Both the position numbers and the translations under genes were made by a program. A DNA stretch of 64,000 nucleotides from Alteromonas aestuariivivens (lineage in GTDB: Bacteria > Pseudomonadota > Gammaproteobacteria > Enterobacterales > Alteromonadaceae): contig NZ_QRHA01000003.1 of NCBI RefSeq assembly GCF_003367475.1, positions 1-64,000 on the forward strand, given 5' to 3'. The notes beneath the pieces were generated by a model. The model had not been told where the DNA came from. It made no database searches and saw nothing but the letters and a program-made list of their open reading frames with translations. Shown one piece after another: positions 52,179-61,258 of this stretch. Numbering within the stretch: position 1 is the first letter of the stretch; each line of letters starts with the position of its first letter.

Positions 52179-52184
52179 AGCGCG

Positions 52185-53060
52185 ATGGACATAGCCAGCT
52201 TTTTATCAGAGCACCAATTACCCGAAACTTATCGACAGACTGCACAAAACTGGTTCATACCGCTGGCGGATGAAATTAAGTCGCACTGCAGTGGTGCAAG
52301 GCGACCCTTTTTCGTCGGTGTTAACGGCTGTCAGGGTTCTGGAAAGTCGACTTTGTGTGATTTTCTGGTGTTCTATCTTGGCCAGGCCCATGGCCTGAAC
52401 GTGGTCACGGTTTCTCTCGACGATTTCTATTTACCCAAATCAGACCGTAACGCACTGGCCATTAAAGTGCACCCTCTGCTCGCCACACGAGGGGTACCCG
52501 GCACCCACAACACGCCACTGGCTCTGGCCACGCTGGCGAGGCTGCGGGAATACGGTACCGTTTCTTTACCAAGATTTAATAAAGCAACTGATGATCCCCG
52601 CCCGGTAACCGAATGGCCTGTGATCAATAGCCCGCCCGACATCGTGCTTATTGAAGGCTGGTGCTGGGGAGTGCCTCCGCAACTGGAACAGGAACTTGAC
52701 ACCCCGGTCAATGAACTGGAAGCCAACGAAGATCCACTGGGTACCTGGCGCAGGTTTGTTAACAGCCAGCTTGCCGGTGATTACCAGACTCTTTTCAGCC
52801 AGATGCAGTACTGGGTGATGCTAAAAGGCCCTTCCTTTGATCATGTGTATCGGTGGCGCTGCGAACAGGAGCACAAGCTTCTGGCTAAACAGGGGCCCGC
52901 GGGATCCGGAATTATGACAGATGAACAAATCGCACGTTTTATTCAGCATTATCAGCGTCTGACGGAACACGGATTCACGACTTTGCCTGGTCGGTGTAAT
53001 CATGTCTTCGAGTTGGATGAAAACCGTCACATAGCAAAGGTAGTTAAACAACCATTATGA
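52185..53060 (+). CDS. D-glycerate 3-kinase-like P-loop kinase
   Basis: A 291-residue P-loop kinase related to glycerate 3-kinase (GLYK) and phosphoribulokinase/uridine kinase folds. The Walker A is GCQGSGKS (residues 48-55), followed by SLDDFYLPKSDR (Asp79-Asp80 region) that positions substrate and Mg. The block GVPGTHNTPLALATLARLR and the IEGWCWGV motif are typical of GLYK. It would phosphorylate D-glycerate to 3-phosphoglycerate. This fits its place at the head of an operon whose other enzymes release glycerate and consume 3-phosphoglycerate. It overlaps the next gene by four bases (ATGA). Confidence 0.85.
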   Translation: MDIASFLSEHQLPETYRQTAQNWFIPLADEIKSHCSGARRPFFVGVNGCQGSGKSTLCDFLVFYLGQAHGLNVVTVSLDDFYLPKSDRNALAIKVHPLLATRGVPGTHNTPLALATLARLREYGTVSLPRFNKATDDPRPVTEWPVINSPPDIVLIEGWCWGVPPQLEQELDTPVNELEANEDPLGTWRRFVNSQLAGDYQTLFSQMQYWVMLKGPSFDHVYRWRCEQEHKLLAKQGPAGSGIMTDEQIARFIQHYQRLTEHGFTTLPGRCNHVFELDENRHIAKVVKQPL

Positions 53061-53881
53061 CAGGACACAAAACGGTTATCTTCACGGATATGGATGGCAC
53101 CCTGCTGGACCATCATACGTATAGTTTCGAAGCCGCAATCCCTACACTGGAGATGTTGAAAACGCGCAACATTCCGGTGATCCCGACCACCAGCAAAACC
53201 TTCGCGGAGTTGCTTGAACTGCGCAAGCAGATTGGGCTGGACGGGCCCTTCATCGTCGAAAATGGCGCCGCCATTTACATTCCACACGGCTTTTTCAAAC
53301 AGAAGCCTGCCGGAACAACCTGGCAGGACGGTTTCTGGTGTAAGGCTTTTATTTCCAACAAAGGGTATTGGCTCAAGCTGCTGGAAGTCATCAAACCGGA
53401 ATTCTCCGGCAAGCTTACACACTTCAGTAGCATGACCATTGAGGACATACAGGAAGCAACCGGTCTCGATGAAGCCGCGGCCAGCCGCGCTGCGCAGCGG
53501 CAATTTGGCGAACCAATTCTGTGGACTGGTTCAGACAGTGAAAAGGAACAATTTATACAGGTCATTCGCAGTCGCGGAGGCTACCCTCTGGAAGGCGGGC
53601 GTTTCATTCATCTTTCCGGTGATTGCAACAAAGGGGCAGCACTGAGCTGGTTTATGGAAGAATATCAGCGCCAACATCATGCTGATTCCACATCCATTGC
53701 CCTGGGAGATGGCAAAAATGACGTTGCCATGCTCGAAGTTGCTGACATTGCAGTCCGCATCGCCTCCCCCAGTCATCCCCCCCCACAACTTGAAAAACAA
53801 CAACAGGTGTACACCAGTACCCGACTCGGCCCTGAAGGCTGGACTGAAACCCTCACTCAATTGCTTGATTTAGACCATTAG
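53057..53881 (+). CDS. gpgP: Glucosyl-/mannosyl-3-phosphoglycerate phosphatase (HAD family)
   Basis: A 274-residue HAD subfamily IIB phosphatase of the mannosyl-3-phosphoglycerate phosphatase type. The nucleophile motif is FTDMDGTLLD (Asp11, Asp13). VIPTTSKTFAELLELRKQIG gives the second motif, and LGDGKNDVAMLEVADIAVRI is the metal-binding motif. Next to a GpgS-type synthase it most likely dephosphorylates glucosyl-3-phosphoglycerate to glucosylglycerate. Mannosyl-3-phosphoglycerate may also be accepted, as known for the family. Translationally coupled to the kinase. Confidence 0.88.
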   Translation: MTGHKTVIFTDMDGTLLDHHTYSFEAAIPTLEMLKTRNIPVIPTTSKTFAELLELRKQIGLDGPFIVENGAAIYIPHGFFKQKPAGTTWQDGFWCKAFISNKGYWLKLLEVIKPEFSGKLTHFSSMTIEDIQEATGLDEAAASRAAQRQFGEPILWTGSDSEKEQFIQVIRSRGGYPLEGGRFIHLSGDCNKGAALSWFMEEYQRQHHADSTSIALGDGKNDVAMLEVADIAVRIASPSHPPPQLEKQQQVYTSTRLGPEGWTETLTQLLDLDH

Positions 53882-53889
53882 GAGGACAC

Positions 53890-55113
53890 ATGGCCGATTT
53901 TTACCAGAATGGTGTGGTTACCACATTGCACAATCTTTCACGAAGACCCACCGAAGAACTGGAAGCGGAACTGCTGCGCTTTTCGCAAAAGCGCCCGATG
54001 GCACTCATTCTACCCTCGCTGTTTTCAGAACTCGAAGGTGACGCGCTACCGATGATAGTAGATGAACTGACCAACGTGCCCTACTTATCCGAAATCGTCA
54101 TTGGCCTGGACCGGGCCGATAAAGCGCAGTATAAGCATGCACTGAAGTTTTTCAGCAAACTGCCCCAGCATCACCGGGTGTTATGGAATGACGGTCCCCG
54201 TCTTAAAGCCATTGACGAGGAACTGGCCAAACTCGGCCTGGCACCAAAGGAATTGGGTAAAGGCCGCAATGTCTGGTACTGCATGGGCTATGTACTGGCT
54301 TCCAACCGGGCAGAATCGGTGGCCCTGCACGATTGCGATATAGTGACCTACCACCGTGATTTGCTGGCGCGTCTGATTTATCCGGTTGCCAACCCCATGT
54401 TCAATTATGAATTCTGTAAGGGATATTATGCCCGTATCGCCAATGGCAAAATCAACGGGCGGGTATCCCGCCTACTGGTAACACCGCTGCTTCGCGCACT
54501 GAAACGTACGCTGGGTGACCACGAATACCTTGAGTTTATGGACAGCTTCCGCTACCCGCTGGCGGGCGAATTCTCTTTCCGCCGCGATGTGCTCAACGAC
54601 ATTCGCATCCCCAGTGACTGGGGCCTGGAAATTGGGGTGCTGTCTGAAATGCACCGCAACTATTCCCACAACCGCCTTTGTCAGGCAGACATTGCCGATG
54701 TGTATGACCACAAGCACCAAGATCTCTCGTTCAATAATGACGAGGGTGGTCTGTCAAAAATGTCCATCGACATCACCAAAGCGGTTTTTCGCAAGCTCGC
54801 TACCCAGGGTTTCACGTTCTCCAGCGAAATGTTCCGCTCCATAAAGGCAACATACTACCGCATCGCACTGGACTTCATTGAAACGTACCACAACGATGCC
54901 GCGATGAATGGCTTGTCACTGGATATTCACAGTGAAGAGAAAGCCGTAGAGTTGTTCGCCAGCAACATTATGAAAGCCGGCCAGAGCTTTCTTGAAAACC
55001 CGATGGAAACCCCATTTATCCCAAGCTGGAACCGGGTAACCAGTGCGGTACCGGATATTCTCGACCGGATACTGGAAGCGGTAGAAGCCGATACGTCTGA
55101 ATTGTTAGGGTAA
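53890..55113 (+). CDS. gpgS: Glucosyl-3-phosphoglycerate synthase
   Basis: A 407-residue GT-A glycosyltransferase of the GT81/GpgS type, transferring glucose from an NDP-glucose (UDP or ADP) to 3-phosphoglycerate. Near the N-terminus LILPSLFSELEGDALPMIVDEL and VIGLDRADKAQYKHA are family blocks. The metal-binding DCD is residues 148-150 (LHDCDIVTYHR), and FCKGYYARI and WGLEIGVLSEMHR line the acceptor side. A strong ribosome binding site (GGAGGA) precedes it, 8 bases after the phosphatase. Sugar specificity (glucose versus mannose) is inferred. Confidence 0.9.
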   Translation: MADFYQNGVVTTLHNLSRRPTEELEAELLRFSQKRPMALILPSLFSELEGDALPMIVDELTNVPYLSEIVIGLDRADKAQYKHALKFFSKLPQHHRVLWNDGPRLKAIDEELAKLGLAPKELGKGRNVWYCMGYVLASNRAESVALHDCDIVTYHRDLLARLIYPVANPMFNYEFCKGYYARIANGKINGRVSRLLVTPLLRALKRTLGDHEYLEFMDSFRYPLAGEFSFRRDVLNDIRIPSDWGLEIGVLSEMHRNYSHNRLCQADIADVYDHKHQDLSFNNDEGGLSKMSIDITKAVFRKLATQGFTFSSEMFRSIKATYYRIALDFIETYHNDAAMNGLSLDIHSEEKAVELFASNIMKAGQSFLENPMETPFIPSWNRVTSAVPDILDRILEAVEADTSELLG

Positions 55114-55116
55114 CCT

Positions 55117-56877
55117 ATGAACACGAACTGGAACCAATTACACGAAAAGGTCAGTCACCATTTGCAGGCCATTTACGCGGATGTCGTCACCGACATTGCG
55201 GTCGGGGATTTGGCTACCCGCCTAATGGAAATCATGCGTCTCAACAGTGACGATGACATCGCCACACCGCTACCCCACTGTAATCACTGGGATGAAGAAG
55301 ACATCATCATGATCACCTACGGTGACAGCGTGATCCAGGAACAGGAGCGCCCGTTGTTTACGCTGTCCCGGTTCCTGCACACCTACTGCAAAAATACCAT
55401 CAACAATGTGCACATACTGCCGTTTTTTCCCTACAGTTCTGACGATGGCTTTTCGGTTATCGATTATTCGAGCGTCAATGAATCACTCGGCGGCTGGGAA
55501 GATGTTGAACGGATTGCCGCCGACTATGGCCTGATGGTCGATTTGGTAATCAACCATTGTTCAGCCCGCAGTGTGTGGTTTGACAATTTTATTAAAGGTG
55601 ACGGCCCAGGCAGCGATTTTTTCTTCACCGCAGACCCTTCCGCCGATTTAACAGGTGTGACCCGACCAAGAACCTCACCGTTACTGCGCGAAACCGAAAC
55701 GGCCAACGGAACGCAGCATGTGTGGTGTACCTTCAGCCATGACCAGGTGGATTTTGACTTTCGCAACCCCAAAGTACTGATGACGTTTATGGAGATTATC
55801 CGCCAGTACATTGATGAGGGAGCGAAAATTTTCCGCCTCGACGCTGTGGCATTTTTATGGAAAATCATCGGCACCAGCTGCATCAATCTGCCTCAGACCC
55901 ATGAAGTGATCCGCCTTATCCGCACACTGGTTGAACACGTGAACCCGGGGATTATGCTGATCACCGAAACCAATATTCCCAACCGGGAAAACCTCACTTA
56001 CTTTGGTAACGCCAACGAAGCCCACGCCATCTATAACTTTTCGTTACCACCACTGTTGGTCAATACCATGGTTACCGGCAACTGTCTGTATCTGAAAAAC
56101 TGGATGATGAGCATGCCGCCGGCACAAAACGGCACCACCTATTTCAACTTCATTGCCTCTCACGACGGCATTGGCCTGCGGCCAGCGGAAGGGCTGCTGA
56201 GTGACGAAGAATTGGGCACGCTGGTCAACACCATGCAACACTTTGGTGGCAAGATTTCCTGGCGAGCCTCTGAAAATGGTCAGCAAAAACCGTACGAAAT
56301 CAACATTACCCTGTTCGATGCCCTGCAGGGAACCACCAAGGGGCCGGATAAGTACCAGGTTGACCGTTTTATTTGCGCCCACGCCATAATGCTCGGCCTG
56401 GAAGGGATCCCCGGCATTTACATCCACAGCCTGCTGGGCACTTCCAACGACTATGAAAAAGTCGCCAACACCGGGCAGAACCGTTCGATAAACCGCAAAC
56501 GCTGGGACTATCGTGAACTGGAGGCCTTGCTTGATTCTCCCTATTCGCAACACCACAAAGTACTCACCCGGATCTCACAGCTTATCCGCATTCGCAAAGC
56601 GCAGTCGGCCTTTCACCCTAACGCCACCCAATTTACCCTGCAATTGGGCAATCACCTCTTCGGCTACTGGCGCCAGAGCCTGGACCGGAAACAGAGTATT
56701 TTCTGCATCAGCAACATAACCGATGAAGAGCAATCCATACTGCTGTCCGACATCAACCTCATCGGCACTGACAACTGGCTTGATCTGATATCCCGCGATC
56801 AAATCAACAGTTCCGCCGGTTTTATCCAGCTTAAACCCTACCAAACCGTCTGGATCAGTAACCAGGACATGGAGTAA
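55117..56877 (+). CDS. Glucosylglycerate phosphorylase (GH13 subfamily 18)
   Basis: A 586-residue GH13_18 phosphorylase of the sucrose-phosphorylase group. Predicted catalytic residues: nucleophile Asp242 ([11 protein letters not shown]), acid/base Glu284 ([16 protein letters not shown]) and transition-state Asp350 ([15 protein letters not shown]). The SHDGIGLRP loop and the overall set fit glucosylglycerate phosphorylases (EC 2.4.1.352) rather than sucrose phosphorylases, and the operon context agrees. It would cleave glucosylglycerate with phosphate to glucose 1-phosphate and glycerate. Sucrose or other glucosides cannot be excluded by sequence. A three-base gap separates it from gpgS. Confidence 0.87.
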   Translation: MNTNWNQLHEKVSHHLQAIYADVVTDIAVGDLATRLMEIMRLNSDDDIATPLPHCNHWDEEDIIMITYGDSVIQEQERPLFTLSRFLHTYCKNTINNVHILPFFPYSSDDGFSVIDYSSVNESLGGWEDVERIAADYGLMVDLVINHCSARSVWFDNFIKGDGPGSDFFFTADPSADLTGVTRPRTSPLLRETETANGTQHVWCTFSHDQVDFDFRNPKVLMTFMEIIRQYIDEGAKIFRLDAVAFLWKIIGTSCINLPQTHEVIRLIRTLVEHVNPGIMLITETNIPNRENLTYFGNANEAHAIYNFSLPPLLVNTMVTGNCLYLKNWMMSMPPAQNGTTYFNFIASHDGIGLRPAEGLLSDEELGTLVNTMQHFGGKISWRASENGQQKPYEINITLFDALQGTTKGPDKYQVDRFICAHAIMLGLEGIPGIYIHSLLGTSNDYEKVANTGQNRSINRKRWDYRELEALLDSPYSQHHKVLTRISQLIRIRKAQSAFHPNATQFTLQLGNHLFGYWRQSLDRKQSIFCISNITDEEQSILLSDINLIGTDNWLDLISRDQINSSAGFIQLKPYQTVWISNQDME

Positions 56878-56879
56878 TC

Positions 56880-56911
56880 GAAAGTGCCTCTGTTGCAGCA
56901 GAGGCACTTTC
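56880..56911 (+). terminator. Terminator of the glucosylglycerate operon
   Basis: A perfect 13-bp stem GAAAGTGCCTCTG / CAGAGGCACTTTC with a 6-base loop starts three bases after the phosphorylase stop and is followed by TTTTCATTT. A strong intrinsic terminator that closes the four-gene operon. Confidence 0.93.
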
Positions 56912-57020
56912 TTTTCATTTCGTCAGCCTTTTTCAATTCACTCGTCACAGATGAATCACGGCCGTTGGCTTATTTACGGCATTGGTCCATAATCGCTGTT
57001 TTTAAATTCAAGGAGTGACA

Positions 57021-58271
57021 ATGACGGACCCTGTATCTTCCGGCTGGCATTCATTGGACAGCGCACTCAGCCAGGCCCTGTCTCAGCTGAACGCCGTAAC
57101 CGAAAGCGAATCTGTGCCATTGTCCTCGGCTTTGGGAAGAGTACTTGCCAGCCCCATTGTGGCAAAACACAATGTTCCGCCATGGGACAATTCCGCAATG
57201 GACGGTTACGCCGTAATCGCCAGCAATGCCGTTGCAGGGAAAACACTGAAAGTCACCGATACGCTTCTTGCGGGAATGAACGGAGAAACATTTGAGGTTA
57301 CCCCGGATACAGCGATACGAATAATGACCGGAGCCCCGGTACCCCGTGGAGCCACCGCCGTGATCATGCAGGAAAATACCTGCAGGCTCGATAACGCGAT
57401 TGAAGTTCTGCAAACTGCCCGGGCAGGCGAAAATATCCGCCCCATGGGCTGTGACATCGCCCAGGGTGATACCGTAATTGTTGCGGGAACCCGGCTTTCT
57501 GCCGCGCACCTTATGCTGATAGCGTCACTGGGTGCAGATTCTGTATCGGTTTTCCGTAAATTGCGGGTAGGCCTGATGGCGACCGGTGATGAACTTGTAA
57601 GCGCAGGAGAAGAGTGCCGCCCGGGGCAGATTTACGAATCCAACCGTGCCGGAATTGCTGGGTTGCTTGCGCCTTTTGAGGTGGAAATTCTCGACCTGGG
57701 TATTGTTCCCGATGAGCCACAAAGGTTAAAAAACACCTTTAAACAGGCTGCCAGCGAAGTCGACCTGCTTATCAGTAGTGGCGGTGTATCGGTAGGCGAT
57801 GCCGATTTTGTCAAAGCCATTGTAGCTGAACTGGGCCGCATTGATTTTTGGAAGGTAGCCATTAAACCCGGTAAGCCCTTTGCATTTGGTCAGCTTGGCA
57901 AAGCCATTTTCTGCGGTGTACCGGGCAACCCTGTATCCAGTTATGTCACCACTCAAAAACTGGTTCTCCCCATTGTTCGTCACTTGCAGGGGGAATCCGC
58001 TATTGCAGAGTCCCGCACTCTGCCCCTCAAAGCACGGCTAAAGGGGAGCATAAATCGCAAACCCGGCAGGCTGGATTTTCAGCGTGCTCACGTCACCTTT
58101 GATGATCAGAACCAGGCCTGGGTTTCCCCTCTGCCCAAACAAAGTTCTGCAATCATGACGACAGTGACATCCGCCAACTGTTTTATGCTGATAGAGCAGA
58201 ATGTTGCTGAGCTGAATGACGGTGACTGGGTGTGTATTCAACCTTTTGATTTGTACGGATTGTGGAAGTAA
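57021..58271 (+). CDS. moeA: Molybdopterin molybdenumtransferase MoeA
   Basis: Inserts molybdate into adenylylated molybdopterin to finish Mo cofactor. The start at 57021 (MTDPVSSGWHSLDSAL) has AAGGAG five bases upstream and gives 416 residues; the GTG at 57015 overlaps that site. Family blocks: PPWDNSAMDGYAVIA, RIMTGAPVPRGATAVIMQE, VGLMATGDELVSAGE and GLPGNPVSS-like CGVPGNPVSSYVTTQKLVLP. Other Mo-cofactor related genes (MocA-like, XdhC-like) lie 2-4 kb downstream on the other strand. Confidence 0.96.
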   Translation: MTDPVSSGWHSLDSALSQALSQLNAVTESESVPLSSALGRVLASPIVAKHNVPPWDNSAMDGYAVIASNAVAGKTLKVTDTLLAGMNGETFEVTPDTAIRIMTGAPVPRGATAVIMQENTCRLDNAIEVLQTARAGENIRPMGCDIAQGDTVIVAGTRLSAAHLMLIASLGADSVSVFRKLRVGLMATGDELVSAGEECRPGQIYESNRAGIAGLLAPFEVEILDLGIVPDEPQRLKNTFKQAASEVDLLISSGGVSVGDADFVKAIVAELGRIDFWKVAIKPGKPFAFGQLGKAIFCGVPGNPVSSYVTTQKLVLPIVRHLQGESAIAESRTLPLKARLKGSINRKPGRLDFQRAHVTFDDQNQAWVSPLPKQSSAIMTTVTSANCFMLIEQNVAELNDGDWVCIQPFDLYGLWK

Positions 58272-58278
58272 ACGAAAA

Positions 58279-59640
58279 ATGCAGTTAGTTTCCCGCCGCA
58301 TGGCTGTTGAAAGCCGGCGGCTTATCAACCTCGCCTGGCCTTTGCTGATTGCCCAGGTGACCCAGATGATGATGGGTGTTATTGATACCATCATGGCTGG
58401 CCGGTACAGCGCCACCGACATGGCAGCAGTAGCTCTGGGATTCAGCATTACCATTCCATTGATGAGTTTTTTGCAGGGCCTGGCATTTGCCATTCCTCCC
58501 CTTATCTCCCGCTTGCATGGAAAAGGCCAGACGAATCAGATTGCCAATGCCGCCCAGCAAGCCGGTTATCTGTTACTCTGCATAAGCCTGCTTATCGTGG
58601 CCATATTTCCGTTTACCGGCCAATTAGTGGCGCTTTTCCCCATGGAAGAGGCCTTGTATACCATTACCGTAGACTATGTGCGCTACGTATTGCTGGCCAT
58701 GCCAGGCTTTGCTCTTTACCAGTGGCTACGAAACTATTGCGAAGCACTTGGCAACACCAAGCCGACCATGGTAATCACGGTCATTGGGCTGTGCTTCAAC
58801 GTTTTGGGCAACTATCTGTTTATTTACGGTGCCGGGCCCATCCCTGCTTTTGGTGGCGCAGGCTGTGGTTTGGCAACCTGCCTGGTTATTTATGCAATGT
58901 TATTCGCCACTCTCTTTTACACCCGTTATGCTCCGAGGCTGGCTCGCTACAGGCTGTTTGACACTCTCCATCGCCCACAATTGCGCCAGATAATGCGTAC
59001 CTTCGGCCTCGGCTTACCCATCGCCATGACCTTACTGTTTGAGGTTACTCTGTTTGCTGTGGTTGCCCTGCTGCTGGCCCCCTTTGGCGCCAGCACAGTT
59101 GCCGCGCATCAGGTAGCACTGAATTTCTCGGCACTGATGTTTATGTTCCCGCTGAGCATGGGTATGGCTATCTCCATTCAGGTAAGTTACCGCATAGGCC
59201 AGAGCCGCCCGAGGCAAGCGCGCATTGCAGTCAAAAGCGCGTTACTGATTGGGCTATTGGTTGCCATCGCCACAGCTACCTTTACGGTACTGGCCAAAAA
59301 AGCCATCATCAGTTTGTATACCACGGATCAGGCCGTCGTTGAGCTGGCCAGCGCTTTGCTGATTTATGCCGCTTTGTTTCAGTTCTCGGATGCGGTCCAG
59401 GTCATATCCGCCAACACCCTGCGCGGGTTCAAGGATACGACTGCCATGTTCATCATTACCTTTTGCGCCTACTGGCTGATAGGTTTACCCACCGGCATCA
59501 TTCTTGGCCGCACAGACTGGCTAACCGATGCCCCCATGTCCGCAGCGGGCTTCTGGATAGGCTTTATTGTGGGCTTGAGCAGCGCCGCCGTATTACTGGG
59601 CGGCAGGGTTTACGTATTGCAGAAGCGAAAGCTCGGCTAG
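58279..59640 (+). CDS. norM: MATE-family multidrug/Na+ efflux transporter (NorM-like)
   Basis: A 453-residue inner-membrane protein with twelve hydrophobic helices in two homologous halves. The N-terminal half carries NLAWPLLIAQVTQMMMGVIDTIMAGRYSATDMAAVALG, the typical NorM start, and the helix-7 region GLPIAMTLLFEVTLFAVVALLLAPFGASTVAAHQVALN is conserved. NorM exports cationic drugs in exchange for Na+ or H+. The start at 58279 is chosen because upstream in-frame starts lie within moeA. Its 3' end overlaps the rhomboid gene by four bases. Confidence 0.92.
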   Translation: MQLVSRRMAVESRRLINLAWPLLIAQVTQMMMGVIDTIMAGRYSATDMAAVALGFSITIPLMSFLQGLAFAIPPLISRLHGKGQTNQIANAAQQAGYLLLCISLLIVAIFPFTGQLVALFPMEEALYTITVDYVRYVLLAMPGFALYQWLRNYCEALGNTKPTMVITVIGLCFNVLGNYLFIYGAGPIPAFGGAGCGLATCLVIYAMLFATLFYTRYAPRLARYRLFDTLHRPQLRQIMRTFGLGLPIAMTLLFEVTLFAVVALLLAPFGASTVAAHQVALNFSALMFMFPLSMGMAISIQVSYRIGQSRPRQARIAVKSALLIGLLVAIATATFTVLAKKAIISLYTTDQAVVELASALLIYAALFQFSDAVQVISANTLRGFKDTTAMFIITFCAYWLIGLPTGIILGRTDWLTDAPMSAAGFWIGFIVGLSSAAVLLGGRVYVLQKRKLG

Positions 59641-60335
59641 CTTTTCCCATGATGCCGGTTATCCCCTTCCGCATCGGTTGAATTCTGTGGCGACAGCTTT
59701 TGTTGCCACAGATCACCGATAAGGGGATCGTCTCCGCCGTCAGTCTCCCAGGAATAACGTTTGAGCATTGGTTTCGGGTCACGGCGCCACCATAGAATGG
59801 CGCTCACCACGCCGCCCAGGGCACCGAAAAAATGGGACTCAAACGAAATCGCAGGGTCACGGGGAAAAATGCTCATCACCATGCCCCCATAGAGAAAAAA
59901 GGCGATCATCATTAACCCAACCGAGCGCCCGTCGCGACGAAATATGGCAACAAAAAACAGAAAGAAAAACAGCCCGTGGCTGACCCCGCTGGCGCCCAGA
60001 TGCACGGCATCACGGCCAAACACCCACACACCGATTCCCGATGCCAGCCAACAGGCAAGCAGCACTCTGATGCGCGATTTTGGGTATCCGTACACCAGCG
60101 CACTGCCCAAAACCAGTAGTGGCATAGTATTGTTAAACAGATGCTCGTAGGAACCATGCACCAGGGGCGCACTGAATATCCCATACCATCGGCCCGTTTC
60201 TAGGGGCACTATTCCCAGCCGCCCCAGCGGCAGATCAAACAATACCCCTGCCGACTGAATCACCCACAATAACGCAACCATGCACACACTAATGGTAATG
60301 GCCCGGGACACTGAATAGCTTTGCATAACGTTCAT
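59637..60335 (-). CDS. Rhomboid-family intramembrane serine protease
   Basis: A 232-residue multi-helix membrane protein with the rhomboid catalytic serine motif GASGVSHG and a downstream helix carrying the likely catalytic His in SFESHFFGALGGV. The N-terminal loop has the family block SAPLVHGSYEHLFNNTMPLLVLG. Substrates are unknown. I place the start at MNVMQSYSV (60335). The in-frame ATG at 60356 would add MWIGITA, encoded entirely by the arm of the adjacent MITE-like element. The C-terminus converges with norM and overlaps it by four bases. Confidence 0.85.
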   Translation of the reverse strand: MNVMQSYSVSRAITISVCMVALLWVIQSAGVLFDLPLGRLGIVPLETGRWYGIFSAPLVHGSYEHLFNNTMPLLVLGSALVYGYPKSRIRVLLACWLASGIGVWVFGRDAVHLGASGVSHGLFFFLFFVAIFRRDGRSVGLMMIAFFLYGGMVMSIFPRDPAISFESHFFGALGGVVSAILWWRRDPKPMLKRYSWETDGGDDPLIGDLWQQKLSPQNSTDAEGDNRHHGKS

Positions 60336-60655
60336 AGCTGTAATACCAATCCACATAGTAAAGTTTTCACTCAGCGCGAGAATTCCGGCGTCCTGATAAA
60401 GAAATCACTTGCAGGTTTGGTGGTTCCAAATCAAAAGTGATTGATGCAGTCTAGGAAGTCGGAAGGCCGCGCCCTTCGGGAATCCCAAGGGCTAACCCTC
60501 TCCACGTTACTCGACTTTGAAAGGCCTGGGCATTCCTGCAATCGAGCGCCTTGATAGGGTTAGCCCTGGGGATTCTGAGCTGATCACTTTACTATGTGGA
60601 TTGGTATAACATGGGAACTCTGCCGGCGAAATGCAATTGGCCGGGAGTCATTCAT
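60336..60655. other. Intergenic region upstream of the rhomboid gene, filled by a MITE-like element
   Basis: 320 bases, nearly all (60340-60610) taken up by the inverted-repeat element described separately. The rest is the 3' end of the MocA-like gene's downstream flank (60611-60655). I see no other gene or terminator for the MocA-like gene. Confidence 0.6.
60340..60610. mobile_element. 271-bp MITE-like element with 22-bp perfect terminal inverted repeats
   Basis: The left arm at 60343-60364 (begins ATACCAATCCACATAGTA) is exactly complementary to the right arm at 60586-60607 (ends GGATTGGTAT). Three further outer positions match at two (60340 and 60341 with 60609 and 60610). The termini ACCAATCC/GGATTGGT are a theme I know from small repeats in marine gammaproteobacteria. 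Internal GGGCTAACCCT / AGGGTTAGCCCT (about 60488-60566) forms another stem. There is no coding frame. If TA is the target, both ends read TA-CCAATCC...GGATTGG-TA, as for Tc1/IS630-type insertions, but this is ambiguous because the sequence is self-complementary. Confidence 0.75.
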
Positions 60656-61258
60656 TCAGCAATGAAACTTTGCCCAGTCTTCCGGAGTGTCAATATCCCA
60701 CTCAGCCTCGGGGTGTATCACTCCCTCACAGGTAGATGGAACTGTCATGGCTCCCTGACGCAACACCCACGCCGCGCCCCGGTCCCCTGTGAGCATGGTG
60801 AGTGTCTTACAATGCTCAACCGGGAATATGGCCGGGGCTGTGAGCCTGTCTTTCCAGGCACTGGCAACCATCTTGTGTGGACTTTGGTTTGAAGCCTTTA
60901 CCAGCTTAGACAGGCTCGCTGTACTGACCCGGGGTTGATCACCCAATCCAATCAGCCAGTGGCTGGTTGCAGGAAACCGGGCCAGCCCGGCACTCAGCCC
61001 GCTGGCAAGACTGTTGCCCATACCCTGTTGCCAGTGCGGATTATAGTGGCAGATCACATCCGGGCGACGAATCTGGGAAGACAGCGCCTTGTGATACGCG
61101 CCGGTCACAAGTACCACTGGCTGAAGGGTAAGCGGCGCATAGACACCAATGACCTGCTCAATCAGGCTTTTTCCGCCTGAGGTTTCAAGCAGTTTATTGC
61201 GGCCATAACGGCTTGCGCTGCCGCCCGCCAGTAATACAACTCCTAACCGATACTGCAA
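60656..61258 (-). CDS. MocA/MobA-like molybdenum cofactor nucleotidyltransferase
   Basis: A 200-residue NTP-transferase-like protein. The N-terminal motif VVLLAGGSASRYGRNKLLE is the MobA/MocA nucleotide-binding loop and HWLIGLGDQPRVSTASL the metal site region. MocA attaches CMP to molybdopterin for xanthine-dehydrogenase family enzymes, whereas MobA attaches GMP. The adjoining XdhC-like gene, overlapping by 16 bases, favours the MocA role. The molybdoenzyme it would serve is not in the window. Confidence 0.82.
   Translation of the reverse strand: MQYRLGVVLLAGGSASRYGRNKLLETSGGKSLIEQVIGVYAPLTLQPVVLVTGAYHKALSSQIRRPDVICHYNPHWQQGMGNSLASGLSAGLARFPATSHWLIGLGDQPRVSTASLSKLVKASNQSPHKMVASAWKDRLTAPAIFPVEHCKTLTMLTGDRGAAWVLRQGAMTVPSTCEGVIHPEAEWDIDTPEDWAKFHC

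Larger units (their letters stand above)
51792..52184. other. cmoB to glucosylglycerate-operon intergenic region
   Basis: 393 bases without a gene. Positions 51829-52050 are bounded by near-identical 20-bp repeats and look like a MITE-type element (separate entry). The remainder (52051-52184) holds the operon promoter and a 9-bp dyad that spans the first ribosome binding site (separate entry). A possible -35 TTGGCA lies at 52118-52123, but no good -10 follows at standard spacing (TATCTT only 15 bases on). Confidence 0.6.

Noticed and set aside
60354-60356. Upstream ATG for the rhomboid gene
   Set aside because: The added residues MWIGITA come from the arm of the MITE-like element; the next in-frame ATG at 60335 is preferred.
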